Of a DNA stretch of 64,000 nucleotides, positions 7,473 through 17,226 are shown one piece after another (the first letter of the stretch is position 1; each line of letters starts with the position of its first letter). The translations under genes and the position numbers were made by a program. Source of the DNA: Sulfurimonas hongkongensis (GTDB taxonomy: Bacteria; Campylobacterota; Campylobacteria; Campylobacterales; Sulfurimonadaceae); NCBI RefSeq assembly GCF_000445475.1, contig NZ_AUPZ01000002.1:124001-188000 (forward strand), in the 5' to 3' direction. Under the pieces are notes generated by a model, which saw nothing but the letters and a program-made list of their open reading frames with translations, was not told the origin of the DNA and searched no databases.

Positions 7473-8756
7473 TCATACAAAAGCAAAAACCAAATCTGGA
7501 AATATCATAACTAGCCCTATGGTTAAGATTTGTAAGAGTATAAAAGGAATGATGCCTCTATATATCTCACTAGAGCTTACACTATCTCCTGCTACACCTT
7601 TTAGAAAAAAGAGTGAAAGCCCAAAGGGTGGAGTTAAAAATGAGGCTTGTAGGTTTAGTGCTATAAGGATTGCAAACCAGAGAGGGTCAATCCCAAAGCC
7701 TATCATAACAGGGACCAAGATAGGTACTATGATAAACGATATCTCTATAAAGTCTATGAAAAAACCAGCTACAAAGATAATTAGCATCGAGATCGCTATA
7801 AAAAACCAAACATTTCCAATATCTTCATGAAAAAACTCAACTATAGCGTCAGTCCCTCCAAGTTCGTTAAACACAAGAGAAAAGGCAGTAGATGCGATGA
7901 GTATCATAAATATCATGCCGCTTAACTTTACACTTCCTAGTGAGGCATACTTTAGCATCTCAAAATTTAGTGATCTGTTGATTGCACTTAAAATTATCGC
8001 ACCAATAACTCCAAAAGCGGCAGACTCGGTAGGAGATGCGATGCCAGCAAAGATACTTCCTAGTACTGAGAACATCAAAAGGAGTGGTGGAATTATAGAG
8101 AAAAATATCTCTATTTTAGATACTTTTTTAACCTCTTTTGGGATTGGAGCTAGTTCTGGCGAAAAATAGGAACGGATTAGTATATACGCAATATATAGAC
8201 CAACTAAAAGAGCTCCAGGCAAAACCGCTCCCATAAAAAGTTCGCCAACACTTACACTCATAACATCGCCTAAGATGATGAGAATAATGGAAGGCGGAAT
8301 GATTTGTCCAAGTGTTCCAGATGCCACGACTGTCGAAGATGCTAAAGATTTATCATATCCAGCACGAAGCATAAGTGGAAGAGCTATAACGCTCATCATA
8401 ACTACAGATGCAGAGACTATGCCAGTTGAAGCCGCAAGCATAGCACCGACTAAGACTACGCTAACAGCTAGTCCTCCACGGATATCACGAAACAAAGCAC
8501 TCATGGATATGAGTAGTCGCTCAGCCATTTTTGATTTCTCTAATATAAGCCCCATGGCTATAAAAAGTGGAACTGCCATCAGCGTTGAGTTGCTCATGAT
8601 GCCATAGATGCGAAGAGATAAGATATCAAAGATGCCAAAACCTAACTCTGGTATGAAAAAAGCAAAGAAAATAGCCACACTTCCAAAAACAAAGGCTACA
8701 GGGATGCCTAAAAGCAAAAGTGCTAAAACAGTTACAAATATAAAAATCGCCATCAT
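7473..8756 (-). CDS. dctM: TRAP transporter large permease subunit
   Basis: DctM is the 12-helix membrane subunit of tripartite ATP-independent periplasmic transporters, which import organic acids using the ion gradient. This 427-residue protein is almost wholly hydrophobic, with the expected helix series and family stretches such as IPPSIILIILG, SPTESAAFG and LTPPFGLSLFFLKG. The usual length is ~425-430. It overlaps dctQ by 4 bases (ATGA), so the two are translated together. No periplasmic binding protein gene (dctP) lies beside them. The substrate cannot be inferred. Confidence 0.93.
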   Translation of the reverse strand: MMAIFIFVTVLALLLLGIPVAFVFGSVAIFFAFFIPELGFGIFDILSLRIYGIMSNSTLMAVPLFIAMGLILEKSKMAERLLISMSALFRDIRGGLAVSVVLVGAMLAASTGIVSASVVMMSVIALPLMLRAGYDKSLASSTVVASGTLGQIIPPSIILIILGDVMSVSVGELFMGAVLPGALLVGLYIAYILIRSYFSPELAPIPKEVKKVSKIEIFFSIIPPLLLMFSVLGSIFAGIASPTESAAFGVIGAIILSAINRSLNFEMLKYASLGSVKLSGMIFMILIASTAFSLVFNELGGTDAIVEFFHEDIGNVWFFIAISMLIIFVAGFFIDFIEISFIIVPILVPVMIGFGIDPLWFAILIALNLQASFLTPPFGLSLFFLKGVAGDSVSSSEIYRGIIPFILLQILTIGLVMIFPDLVFAFV

Positions 8757-9277
8757 AACTTTATAGCCCCATCATACTCTTTAGACTCATTACTCTTTGC
8801 ATCTTCTCTTAAACTTTTGATATCTTTATAGGCTTCATTAATTGCGACAAGTGCTAAAAAAAAGAAAGACAGAGGAAGAAGTGACTTTACTAAAAACCTA
8901 TACTCCAAACCTCCAGGATTTGATGAAGCTTCATTTTGAGCAAAACTAAGAGCTACAAAATCGATGCCAATGTAGACTATCATACATGAAAAAGGAAGCA
9001 CGAAAAAGAGTGAAGAGATGATGTTTATGATAGTTTTTTTCTTTTTTGAGTAAGACGCGTAAAATATATCTACTCGAACATGAGCATTCTCTTTTAAAGT
9101 ATAAGCAATTCCAAAAAGGATAATAACATCAAAGAGATGCCATTCCAACTCTTGAAGAGCAATAGAGCCGCCTGAGAAAAAGTAACGAGAAGTAGCATCA
9201 TAAACTACGAGCAAAACTAAAAAACTCAAGATAAAAGCTGTAAAATAGCCTAAATATTTTATGCCTTTATCTATCAT
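8753..9277 (-). CDS. dctQ: TRAP transporter small permease subunit
   Basis: This 174-residue protein has four hydrophobic segments and the DctQ-family core (QELEWHLFDVIILFGIAYTL, then ENAHVRVD), which in relatives helps dock with DctM and the binding protein. Its ATG shares one base with the hsdM stop (TAATG at 9277), an operon-like junction with the restriction-modification genes. A dctP gene would normally precede it; instead the hsd operon does, so the transporter may have lost its binding protein or may use one encoded elsewhere. Confidence 0.88.
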   Translation of the reverse strand: MIDKGIKYLGYFTAFILSFLVLLVVYDATSRYFFSGGSIALQELEWHLFDVIILFGIAYTLKENAHVRVDIFYASYSKKKKTIINIISSLFFVLPFSCMIVYIGIDFVALSFAQNEASSNPGGLEYRFLVKSLLPLSFFFLALVAINEAYKDIKSLREDAKSNESKEYDGAIKL

Positions 9278-10749
9278 TACAACAGCTCTTTAAGCTCTAC
9301 CAAGTTAGACTCTATACTTGTTGAAAGTTTATCTATCTCTTCTAGTATCTCACTCGTAGATGCGTACTCTATCTCTTCATATTCTATGGTTTTATAGCGG
9401 TTTATGGATAGGTCATAATCATTCTCTTTTATTTGCTGTGCATCTATAAAAAAGTGTTTTTTACTCTCTTTGTAGTCGGCTTTATCTTTAAGAGCGTAGT
9501 TTTTTATGATGTCTGGTATATCATTTATCTCTGTAACATTTCTTTTGTCATCCAAAGTGTAACCATCTGCTTGCATATCATAAAACCAGACTTTCTCTGT
9601 TGAACCACCTTTTACAAAGACAACAACAGCAGTTGAGACTCCCGCATAAGGTTTAAAGACTCCGCTTGGCATCGAGATTACAGCTTTTAGCTCGTTTTTC
9701 TCTAGTAGATTTTGTCTTAGCATCTTATGTGCGTTTGAGCTTCCAAACAAAACGCCATCAGGAATGATAACTCCACATCTTCCACCAACATCTAAAACTC
9801 TAACTATCAGGTCAACAAACAAAAGTTCTGTTTTTGTAGATGAGATGCTAAAGCCATCATTTTTATCATCTTTGTCGATGCTTCCCTTAAATGGAGGATT
9901 TGCTAAAACTACTTCGTATTTGTCTTTTTCATTGTAGTTTTTAGAGAGTGTATCTATCTGTTTTATATGCGGGTTTTGAATATCGTGGAGCATCATATTC
10001 ATCATAGATATTCGTATCATACTTATGTCGCTATCATTTCCATAAAAAGTATCATTTGAGAGTTTATCCCAAGATGCTTTGTCTGAGAGATTTGCCCCTA
10101 AAGTTCCATCTTTTTTAGTATATGGAGCTAACATGTGAGTATATGCACTTACTAAAAACCCTGCTGTTCCCACACTCGGGTCAAAAACTCTCTCGCCTAT
10201 TTGTGGGTTTACAAGCTCTGTCATCATCTGTATGATGTGTCTAGGTGTACGAAACTGTCCGTTTTTTCCGCTTGAGCTTATCTCACTTAGCAAGTACTCA
10301 TACATATCTCCCAAACTATCCATAAAACCTTTTTCATCTTTTTCTAAGATGTTAAATATCTCTTGGATGCTCTCCACAGTCTCACTAAGCAAAGATGGTT
10401 TAGTGATGATAAAAGCCAAATCTTTAAGAGACTTGTTAAACTCACTCCCCTCGTTGTAGTTTTTTATGAAAGGAAATGCTTTGTCTCGAACACTCTGCAT
10501 CATCGACTCACTATCAAGCTCGCGAAACTCATCCCATGAAGCCATCTTCTCATCTTTAAAGATAGATTCGTACTCTTCGCCAGTAAACGATGCTTGGAGT
10601 TTCTTTTGGTTATCTCTTTCACTTAGCATCTTTAAAAAGATGAGTGCACTTATCTGCTCTATGGCGTTAAGAGGGTTTGCGATGCCACCACTCCAAAACT
10701 TATTCCAGATGCTGTCTATTTTACTTTTTACTTCACTTCTTACGAACAT
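9277..10749 (-). CDS. hsdM: type I restriction-modification DNA methyltransferase subunit
   Basis: HsdM transfers a methyl group from SAM to adenine N6 in the type I site chosen by HsdS. The 490-residue protein has the N-terminal HsdM helical domain, GQFRTPRHI (164-172), SAM-binding DPSVGTAGFLV (190-200) and catalytic NPPF (284-287), all intact. It is separated from the rest of the hsd operon by a 168-base stretch holding a PIN-domain remnant, and it is the last hsd gene before dctQ. An AGGG lies just before the ATG (ATTATTTTCCCTAC on the plus strand). Confidence 0.95.
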   Translation of the reverse strand: MFVRSEVKSKIDSIWNKFWSGGIANPLNAIEQISALIFLKMLSERDNQKKLQASFTGEEYESIFKDEKMASWDEFRELDSESMMQSVRDKAFPFIKNYNEGSEFNKSLKDLAFIITKPSLLSETVESIQEIFNILEKDEKGFMDSLGDMYEYLLSEISSSGKNGQFRTPRHIIQMMTELVNPQIGERVFDPSVGTAGFLVSAYTHMLAPYTKKDGTLGANLSDKASWDKLSNDTFYGNDSDISMIRISMMNMMLHDIQNPHIKQIDTLSKNYNEKDKYEVVLANPPFKGSIDKDDKNDGFSISSTKTELLFVDLIVRVLDVGGRCGVIIPDGVLFGSSNAHKMLRQNLLEKNELKAVISMPSGVFKPYAGVSTAVVVFVKGGSTEKVWFYDMQADGYTLDDKRNVTEINDIPDIIKNYALKDKADYKESKKHFFIDAQQIKENDYDLSINRYKTIEYEEIEYASTSEILEEIDKLSTSIESNLVELKELL

Positions 10750-10775
10750 TATTTTCCCTACTTTTCATTTTTAGT

Positions 10776-10928
10776 TTATAGAAAAATCGGAAATTCCGAA
10801 TTTCTTAATCTCTTTACAATTTCTATATTTTCTTGTATAATTCTCGCAAAGTTCCCATCTACTGACAAGACTCCAAGGGAGGCTTTGCAAATTAGCGTTT
10901 GTGATAGGTAGAATGGGTCATCTTTCAT
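10776..10928 (-). pseudogene. PIN-domain (VapC-like) toxin C-terminal remnant
   Basis: Between the DUF3800 gene and hsdM, an open frame from an ATG at 10928 encodes 50 residues beginning MKDDPFYLSQTLICKA and continuing with LSVDGNF. The DPF...L(I/L)..A...LLS.DxxF pattern is the C-terminal third of PIN-domain ribonuclease toxins. The N-terminal two thirds, with the first acidic residues of the active site, are absent, so the fragment cannot be a working nuclease. It overlaps the 3' end of DUF3800 by 11 bases in another frame. No antitoxin gene is seen. Confidence 0.55.
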
Positions 10929-11898
10929 AATAACTATCCGTTCTGTCTTTTGTCATTACATCTTCATCTATTATATATTTACTGATTTTATTATAGTAAT
11001 TATCTTGTAAATGCTCATATTTTCTATATATTGCCCAACCCATATAATCAACTATCTGTAAGTTTGCACTTGATGCACTACAGTGATGAAAAATGTCATA
11101 TCTTATATTTAAGTTGTTATGTTTTATATACTCTTTAAGCCCTTTTTTTAACGCCCCTATTTGCTTTGCTTTATTTTTATGCACAGGTAGATTATCTGTT
11201 ATTATGATTATGTTGCTTGTTATGCCTATTTTATCAAGTAATCTTTGTATAGAATGGTTTAGATTGTTTATGTAAAACTTATCATTTTCTTTGCGTTTAT
11301 CGGGTGTGACTTTTGGTTTTTCAAGTATATAAGAGTAAAGTTTTACATCATTTTCATTAAATGTTGAGATGATGTTAAATAGTTCATGTTTTATAAATTT
11401 ATTGTCATTATGAGCGTGAAAACTCTCTATGTTTAATCTTTTTCCATTTAATGGGTCTAGGTTTCTCTCTAAAAGCGAATACCTATAGCTAGATATATAT
11501 TCATGTAGATTAAAGGGTCTTTTTTTTACTAAAAAGTTAAACATATAATGTTTTGAGCCATTTACTGAAAAGTCCATATCTCCTGCTTCATCTACAAATA
11601 TATAAACAGTATCATTAACTTTTTCTACAGCTCTATTGGTATCTATTGTAAAAACAATAGATGATATTTCATAATCGTAATCCGTTAGTCCATTGAAAAG
11701 CTGAATCAACAAAGATAAATCATCTTTATTTAGTTGCACAAAGTCAAGGTAATAGTTTGGATGAACAAAAAGATTTATTTCTCCGCTACTAGCATCGCTT
11801 TGATGCTCTTTGAAGTAACAATTTTCTATTTTCAAAACTAAGTCATAACGATTTTGCTTTTTAAGGATATTTTGAATTATTTGTATATAGCTATTCAT
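10918..11898 (-). CDS. DUF3800 protein embedded in the type I RM operon
   Basis: The 326-residue protein shows the DUF3800 signature: a first strand ending in YIFVDEAGD (99-107), a central IIIITDNLP, and a C-terminal HHCSASSANLQIVDYMGW segment. DUF3800 proteins are predicted RNase H-like enzymes often found near defence systems; their activity is not established. Here an extra ~95-residue N-terminal part precedes the domain. Its start overlaps the hsdS stop by 4 bases (ATGA), so it is translated as part of the hsd operon. I infer an accessory role in the restriction system, or a passenger defence gene. Confidence 0.75.
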   Translation of the reverse strand: MNSYIQIIQNILKKQNRYDLVLKIENCYFKEHQSDASSGEINLFVHPNYYLDFVQLNKDDLSLLIQLFNGLTDYDYEISSIVFTIDTNRAVEKVNDTVYIFVDEAGDMDFSVNGSKHYMFNFLVKKRPFNLHEYISSYRYSLLERNLDPLNGKRLNIESFHAHNDNKFIKHELFNIISTFNENDVKLYSYILEKPKVTPDKRKENDKFYINNLNHSIQRLLDKIGITSNIIIITDNLPVHKNKAKQIGALKKGLKEYIKHNNLNIRYDIFHHCSASSANLQIVDYMGWAIYRKYEHLQDNYYNKISKYIIDEDVMTKDRTDSYYER

Positions 11899-13085
11899 CC
11901 TATCTCTCCCTTAAAAGCTTTTTGCATCAGGCTATCGTGTAGAGTTTGTAGTGATTTTAGTTTTTTGTTCTCTTTTTCTTTTATGAGTTCTGTTTTTTCT
12001 ACTATGGATGCGAATTTGTTTTGTAGGGTTATTGGGGGTATAGATATATTGAGTTGTTTTAGAACAGGGGCTGTGATGCCTTGTATTGTAGCCCCTCTTT
12101 GTTGAGATTTTAGAACTTTTTTATAAAAATGTATAAAATAAAATATATAAATCGGTATTACATTGTCTGTGATGTTTGTTAAGGACATAATATCTTGATT
12201 ACTGCATAATTCCTCAGTGTTAATTGATACTTTTCCAACACCAACCCTTGTTCCTATAATTATAGAATTTATTGGAATTATTTTAGTAGCACTATTTTGA
12301 ATTGCTTCATTTGTAATAAATTCAACAGCATTTTTTCTATCTATATATAATTTTCCAAGTGATGTTGTAGTTATCCACGGTATATTTCCTTTAAAATATT
12401 CTGGGTTTTGTCTTGATGGCGTTCCTCCACCTTTCCATTTTCCTAGGTTTTCCAGCTTTTCAACTTCCCATTCCATAGGATTTTTTATAGGGTCACCGAA
12501 CATCTCTATGAACTTTGATTTTAAAAATAGGTCATAGTTTTTTATAAGCTTTTTTTGCTTATCTATCAAAGCCGAGCTAATATCAAGAACTTTTACAATC
12601 TTGGCTTGTTGTGGAAGTGGTGGGATTGGAATTGAAATTAATTTTATTATTGAAGTTTTTAGTGAAGGGTAAGAGTCATTATCACTAAAATTTACCATAT
12701 CCATTTTACAAAGTAATTGATATACAAATTTTCTTGTAATCTCATTCTCTAAGTATATAGCACATAAATGTGAAACGATATAAGCATCCCTTCCTAAAAT
12801 TGCTCTATGGTTGTTTTTAACAGACATCCCACTTTTAGCAAATAGAATAGTTCCACTCTTTGCAAATGTTTGTTTTGTTTCATCTAAACAAATATCATTT
12901 ATATAATCTCTAATATCTTGTAAATTATTATTAAACTTTTTATCTGATAAATCACTGACCCTTACGAATGGATAATTACCATTTTCAAAATACTTAGTAT
13001 CTTGTGGAGCTGATGAACCAGTAAATACCTTTCCTATATCTCCCAACTTCTCAACTCTCCACCCATCAGGCAATTTATCTATCAT
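11895..13085 (-). CDS. hsdS: type I restriction-modification specificity subunit
   Basis: HsdS recognises the bipartite DNA target and holds HsdM and HsdR. The 396-residue protein has two target-recognition domains: the first opens with LPDGWRVEKLGDIGKVFTG, the second with NPMEWEVEKLENLGKWKGG near residue 200. Each is followed by a helical spacer (IPPLPQQAKIVKVLD and ISIPPITLQNKFASIVE), giving the typical pseudo-dimeric layout. Both halves look complete. It overlaps hsdR and DUF3800 by 4 bases each. Confidence 0.93.
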   Translation of the reverse strand: MIDKLPDGWRVEKLGDIGKVFTGSSAPQDTKYFENGNYPFVRVSDLSDKKFNNNLQDIRDYINDICLDETKQTFAKSGTILFAKSGMSVKNNHRAILGRDAYIVSHLCAIYLENEITRKFVYQLLCKMDMVNFSDNDSYPSLKTSIIKLISIPIPPLPQQAKIVKVLDISSALIDKQKKLIKNYDLFLKSKFIEMFGDPIKNPMEWEVEKLENLGKWKGGGTPSRQNPEYFKGNIPWITTTSLGKLYIDRKNAVEFITNEAIQNSATKIIPINSIIIGTRVGVGKVSINTEELCSNQDIMSLTNITDNVIPIYIFYFIHFYKKVLKSQQRGATIQGITAPVLKQLNISIPPITLQNKFASIVEKTELIKEKENKKLKSLQTLHDSLMQKAFKGEIG

Positions 13086-15775
13086 TTACTATCTTCTTTA
13101 TCGTCTATTATTTGTACGAGTTCATTCATAAGTGAGCCTTGAAAGACTCCTTGTATTCCCATCTTGTGGAACTTTGTAAATGGGTTTTGTACTAGGTCTT
13201 TTCTCGTTATGTCATGCTTTTCTTTTACGAAGTGTTTTATGGCTTTTATGAACTCTATTTGAGTAGAGCTTAGTGAGTGGTTTTTTAAAAACTCATCAAG
13301 CAGATGCGGGAGTTTGTACTCTTTTTTGTTTATGATGCTTTGAAATATCTCTACCAAATCATCAGACTTACACTCAAACATCTCTCCTAAAACCTTAGCA
13401 TCTATCTCTTCTTTGAGCATCTCATCTTTTAGTGCATCTATATCTTCAACGCTTAGATGCAGACCTAAAAAAAGCTTCTGCAAAGTGGAACTTTCGTTTG
13501 TAAGTTTTTGTATGACCTTTAAGATATGCTCTTCATAAGCTTCTAAGTTTACGCTTAAGTGGTTTATCTCTATGTTTGTTTTACTCTTTATGGCATCTGC
13601 TAAGTCAAAGTGGTACTCTTTTGCATCTACTCTTTTAGACTTGTAAACCATAAGCGGTGCTAAGATATTTGTAGTAGCATTTGACTCCACAAAATCAAGC
13701 TCTAGCCAAAAAGTACCCTCCTCTGCCTCATCTATTAGCTCTTCTTGCATCTGTACTGCTGAGATGGTTTTTTGAAGTCTTAAAACATCGCTTACAATTT
13801 TCTCAATGGATTTTTGTAGTTTTTCATCGTCTTGGATTATCTTGTAGGTTTGTAGTTTTTTAGTTTGAAGTCTAAACCTTAACTCAGAGTAGTTTTGAAC
13901 TGTGATTCTATCAAGTAGTTTAGAGATGCTACTAAGTCGTGAGAGATTGTCATCGAACTCTTTTAAAAATGGCTCTAGCTCTGCTGAGTGCTTTTTAACA
14001 AAGTAGTCATCTTTTGGTATGGCATCTAGTTGTTGTTTAACTTCTCTTTTTATAGTCTCAAAGTTATCTCCACTTAGATTTTTTAACAGCACTAGATTTT
14101 GCTCAAAAATCTGTCTGTGAAGACTCGACTGCTCTTTTGGAGCCTCTCCACTTGGTTTTTCGTTGAAGTACTCAAAGTTAGACCAAAAGTCAAAGATAAC
14201 AAACTTCTCTTTTTTGTAATCTCCATCATAGAGTCTTGTTCCACGCCCTATCATCTGCCAAAACTTAGCTTTTGAAAAGACGGGTTTTGCAAAGACAAGG
14301 TTCATGATTTTTGGAACATCGATGCCAGTATCTAACATGCCCACAGAGATAGCTATACTAAACTTGGAGTTGTTGTTTTCATACTTATCTTTAAACTCTT
14401 TTATCAGCTCATCAGCGTTGTTAAGGTCTGAAGTTATCACTTTTGCGACCTCTGAGTTATAGTGAGGGTAAAGCTCATCAAAAAGTTTTACAAGTCTGTT
14501 TGCGTGAGGTCTGTTTATGGCAAAGATGATTGTCTTTGCTGGTAGGTTTGTCAGAGGGTTTTTGTATCCATCTTCCATAAGTGTGGTTAAGATTTTACGG
14601 TTAGTATCATCATTTTTAACCATCTTCTCAACTGCACTTCCCTCAAAGTCTATCTCACTTGCATCGTAGCCATCAACTAAAAGTCTTTCTTGTTCTTCTT
14701 TTGGTAGCATCTCAAACTTGATGCCATCAGCTAAAAAGTTTGTTTTTACATCTACAACATCATAAGGCGATAAAAACTTATCTTTTATAGCCTCTTCATA
14801 AGTGTATGCAAAAGTAGGATTTCCTCCATCGGTACCAAAAAACTTGTAAGTATCTCTATCTGCAAACTCTACTGGAGTTGCAGTAAGTCCCATCTTTATG
14901 GCATCAAACTTTAAAAAGAGTTGTCCGTAGTAGTTGTAGATGCTTCTGTGACTCTCATCTGCGATGATTAAGTCAAAGAAACCTTGGCTTATATCTGTAG
15001 TTTTTAAAAGACTCATCATAGTTTGAAAAGTTGAGACATAGATGCGTTTGTCTTTTTCAAAATTATCTGATTCTATGCGTTGTCTTGATTGGTTTGGCAT
15101 GTGTTCTTTAAAGTCATCAAAGGCTTGAGCAGCTAGTTCTCTTCTATCTGCTAAAAACAAAACTCTTTTAACTTTGCCAGCACGAAGTAAAACATCAACT
15201 AAAGAGATAACTGTTCTGGTTTTTCCTGTTCCAGTTGCCATAACCCACAAAACACTTCTTTTGTTTTCATTTAGCTCTTGGAGTGTTTTTGTAACAGCAT
15301 CTACTTGGTAGTATCTTCCTGCAATTTCTTTGTTTATAAGTTCTGGGGAGAGTTTGGTGTTGTTGTTATTTCGCTTTGAGTAAGTCTCCAAATCATCTAA
15401 AGAGTGGTAAGATAAAACTTCTCGTAAGGGATAATTTTCTGAGTCCCAAAATTCTATCTCATGTCCATTTGTTATGTAGATAAACGGAGCAAAACCTTGA
15501 GTTTTTTTTATACGCTGAGCGTAGTAATGAGCCTGTGTTTTAGCACTTCCTAGAGTTTTGTCCTCTCTTTTAGCTTCAACTATGGCGATAACTTCTCCAA
15601 CTCTGTTTATAAGAGCATAGTCTACATACCTTTTAGTTTTGTTAAAAAACTCAGGTAAATACTCATCTAGTTTTATCTCATACTCTTGGATGACTTTAGT
15701 TATGTCTTTAACATCCCAACCGCACTTATTTAACTCATCATCTATTAAATTAGTTCGCGTTTGGGCTTCATTCAT
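13082..15775 (-). CDS. hsdR: type I restriction endonuclease motor subunit
   Basis: HsdR translocates and cleaves unmethylated DNA. The 897-residue protein has an N-terminal nuclease with D52, E67 and K69 in IVEAKRED, Walker A MATGTGKT (179-186), DESH (273-276) in place of DEAD, and a helicase C-terminal half with QMIGRGTRL. All key motifs are present, so the enzyme is probably active. It is the first gene of the hsd operon and starts 8 bases after the murF stop, so it could be read from the murF operon as well as from its own promoter. Confidence 0.95.
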   Translation of the reverse strand: MNEAQTRTNLIDDELNKCGWDVKDITKVIQEYEIKLDEYLPEFFNKTKRYVDYALINRVGEVIAIVEAKREDKTLGSAKTQAHYYAQRIKKTQGFAPFIYITNGHEIEFWDSENYPLREVLSYHSLDDLETYSKRNNNNTKLSPELINKEIAGRYYQVDAVTKTLQELNENKRSVLWVMATGTGKTRTVISLVDVLLRAGKVKRVLFLADRRELAAQAFDDFKEHMPNQSRQRIESDNFEKDKRIYVSTFQTMMSLLKTTDISQGFFDLIIADESHRSIYNYYGQLFLKFDAIKMGLTATPVEFADRDTYKFFGTDGGNPTFAYTYEEAIKDKFLSPYDVVDVKTNFLADGIKFEMLPKEEQERLLVDGYDASEIDFEGSAVEKMVKNDDTNRKILTTLMEDGYKNPLTNLPAKTIIFAINRPHANRLVKLFDELYPHYNSEVAKVITSDLNNADELIKEFKDKYENNNSKFSIAISVGMLDTGIDVPKIMNLVFAKPVFSKAKFWQMIGRGTRLYDGDYKKEKFVIFDFWSNFEYFNEKPSGEAPKEQSSLHRQIFEQNLVLLKNLSGDNFETIKREVKQQLDAIPKDDYFVKKHSAELEPFLKEFDDNLSRLSSISKLLDRITVQNYSELRFRLQTKKLQTYKIIQDDEKLQKSIEKIVSDVLRLQKTISAVQMQEELIDEAEEGTFWLELDFVESNATTNILAPLMVYKSKRVDAKEYHFDLADAIKSKTNIEINHLSVNLEAYEEHILKVIQKLTNESSTLQKLFLGLHLSVEDIDALKDEMLKEEIDAKVLGEMFECKSDDLVEIFQSIINKKEYKLPHLLDEFLKNHSLSSTQIEFIKAIKHFVKEKHDITRKDLVQNPFTKFHKMGIQGVFQGSLMNELVQIIDDKEDSK

Positions 15776-15783
15776 ATCAAAAC

Positions 15784-17226
15784 CTATATAAAGTTCGGTG
15801 CATCATTTGCAAAAAGTATGATATCCCCTGCTTTTGTTTGAGATGCTAAAACATCTTGAATTTTTGACTTATCGTGTAGCATGATTTTGTTTTTAACACT
15901 TATGTTTTTCTCAAAGAGTTTAGCGTTTAGTGAGCCGGTAACTATAACTATATCAAAGACTGCATTTATCTCTTTTATAAGCTCTAAGTTTAACTCATCC
16001 CTGCTCTCAACAAGTCCTGGAGTAACTATAACTTTTCTACCACTATGGAGTGAGCAGAGTCTGATGCTCTCTTTCATACCATCTATGTTACCGTTATATC
16101 CATCATCTAAGATGATTTTACCACCTGCTACTATCTTTTGAAGCCTATGTTCAACTGGCTCTAGGTTTGAGACTGCTTTTGCTATTTCTTGGCTACTTAG
16201 TCCAAAAGTCTTAGCTATATGCACTGCTACTTCTATGTTGTTAGCTTGAAATGCTCCTAAGACTTTTGTATGAAGTTTGAGTACCTCGCCATCAAGACTC
16301 ATCTCAAAACTAGTCCCATCAAGAGTAGCATCTATATTTGAAACACCATCACCAAAAAAAGTAACTCTCTCGTGTGGCTCATCTGTAACAGAGTTGTGGA
16401 TAAAAGCTTTTTTGAGTCTAGGTGACTGCATAATCTCAAGCTTTGCGGCTATAATATTTTTTAAAGATTTAAAGTACTCTATATGCGCCTCACCAACTTT
16501 GCCAACAACAACAACTTGAGGCTCTAAAAAGTTAGTTATCTCATAGATATCTCCACTCTCTCTAGCTCCAGCTTCACAGATATAAACCTCAGTATCACTT
16601 GCTAGTGACTCATTTACATCACGCATGATTCCACCTAGCGTATTTACGCTTCTTGGAGTTGCATGCACACTATACTTTTGTGATAGTATCTGCTCTACAA
16701 AGTTTTTAATGCTCGTTTTTCCATAACTTCCTGTGATGCATACAATCTCTAGCTCTTTTATAGAGCTTAACTTCTTTTTTGCTTCTTTGTAAAATGCCAT
16801 AAAAAGAAACTTCTCTATAATAACGCTACCAATATAAGCAACTGCTAGAGGCATAAAGACTCCATAAACTTCACAAGCATCTTTTATAGTACAAAGTACA
16901 TCTTGAAAAAGGGTCAAAGAGACTAAAAGTATCAAAAACCTCTTAACTCGCCATGTAAGAACTAGCTTCTTATCTAGCTTTTTATGCCACACAAAGGTTG
17001 CAGGAAGAAGTGCAAAGTAAAAAAATATGGGAAAAAATTCTGCGGTTGCATAGTAAGCCATAAAGGGAACTAAAAAGTATATAATATGCCAATGAGGCTT
17101 GTGATGCTTTAGTATAACTCTTGAGAGTTTATAGTCGTACCATTGCAAGTTTGTAATAAGGTACCAACCCAGAGTTGTAACAAGCAAAACATTTGTAATA
17201 AAGGCTAAGAGTAATGTAAAATCCAT
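15784..17226 (-). CDS. murF: UDP-MurNAc-tripeptide D-Ala-D-Ala ligase with N-terminal membrane domain
   Basis: MurF adds D-Ala-D-Ala to the peptidoglycan precursor. The 480-residue protein starts with ~145 residues containing several hydrophobic segments, then the Mur ligase ATP loop GSYGKTS (about 166-172), an ECAG-type ICEAGARESGD and DDGYNGN. The membrane-anchored N-terminus replaces the UDP-binding domain seen in E. coli MurF, as is usual in epsilonproteobacteria. It overlaps the hydrolase gene by one base and lies downstream of ddl, which makes its substrate. Confidence 0.88.
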   Translation of the reverse strand: MDFTLLLAFITNVLLVTTLGWYLITNLQWYDYKLSRVILKHHKPHWHIIYFLVPFMAYYATAEFFPIFFYFALLPATFVWHKKLDKKLVLTWRVKRFLILLVSLTLFQDVLCTIKDACEVYGVFMPLAVAYIGSVIIEKFLFMAFYKEAKKKLSSIKELEIVCITGSYGKTSIKNFVEQILSQKYSVHATPRSVNTLGGIMRDVNESLASDTEVYICEAGARESGDIYEITNFLEPQVVVVGKVGEAHIEYFKSLKNIIAAKLEIMQSPRLKKAFIHNSVTDEPHERVTFFGDGVSNIDATLDGTSFEMSLDGEVLKLHTKVLGAFQANNIEVAVHIAKTFGLSSQEIAKAVSNLEPVEHRLQKIVAGGKIILDDGYNGNIDGMKESIRLCSLHSGRKVIVTPGLVESRDELNLELIKEINAVFDIVIVTGSLNAKLFEKNISVKNKIMLHDKSKIQDVLASQTKAGDIILFANDAPNFI

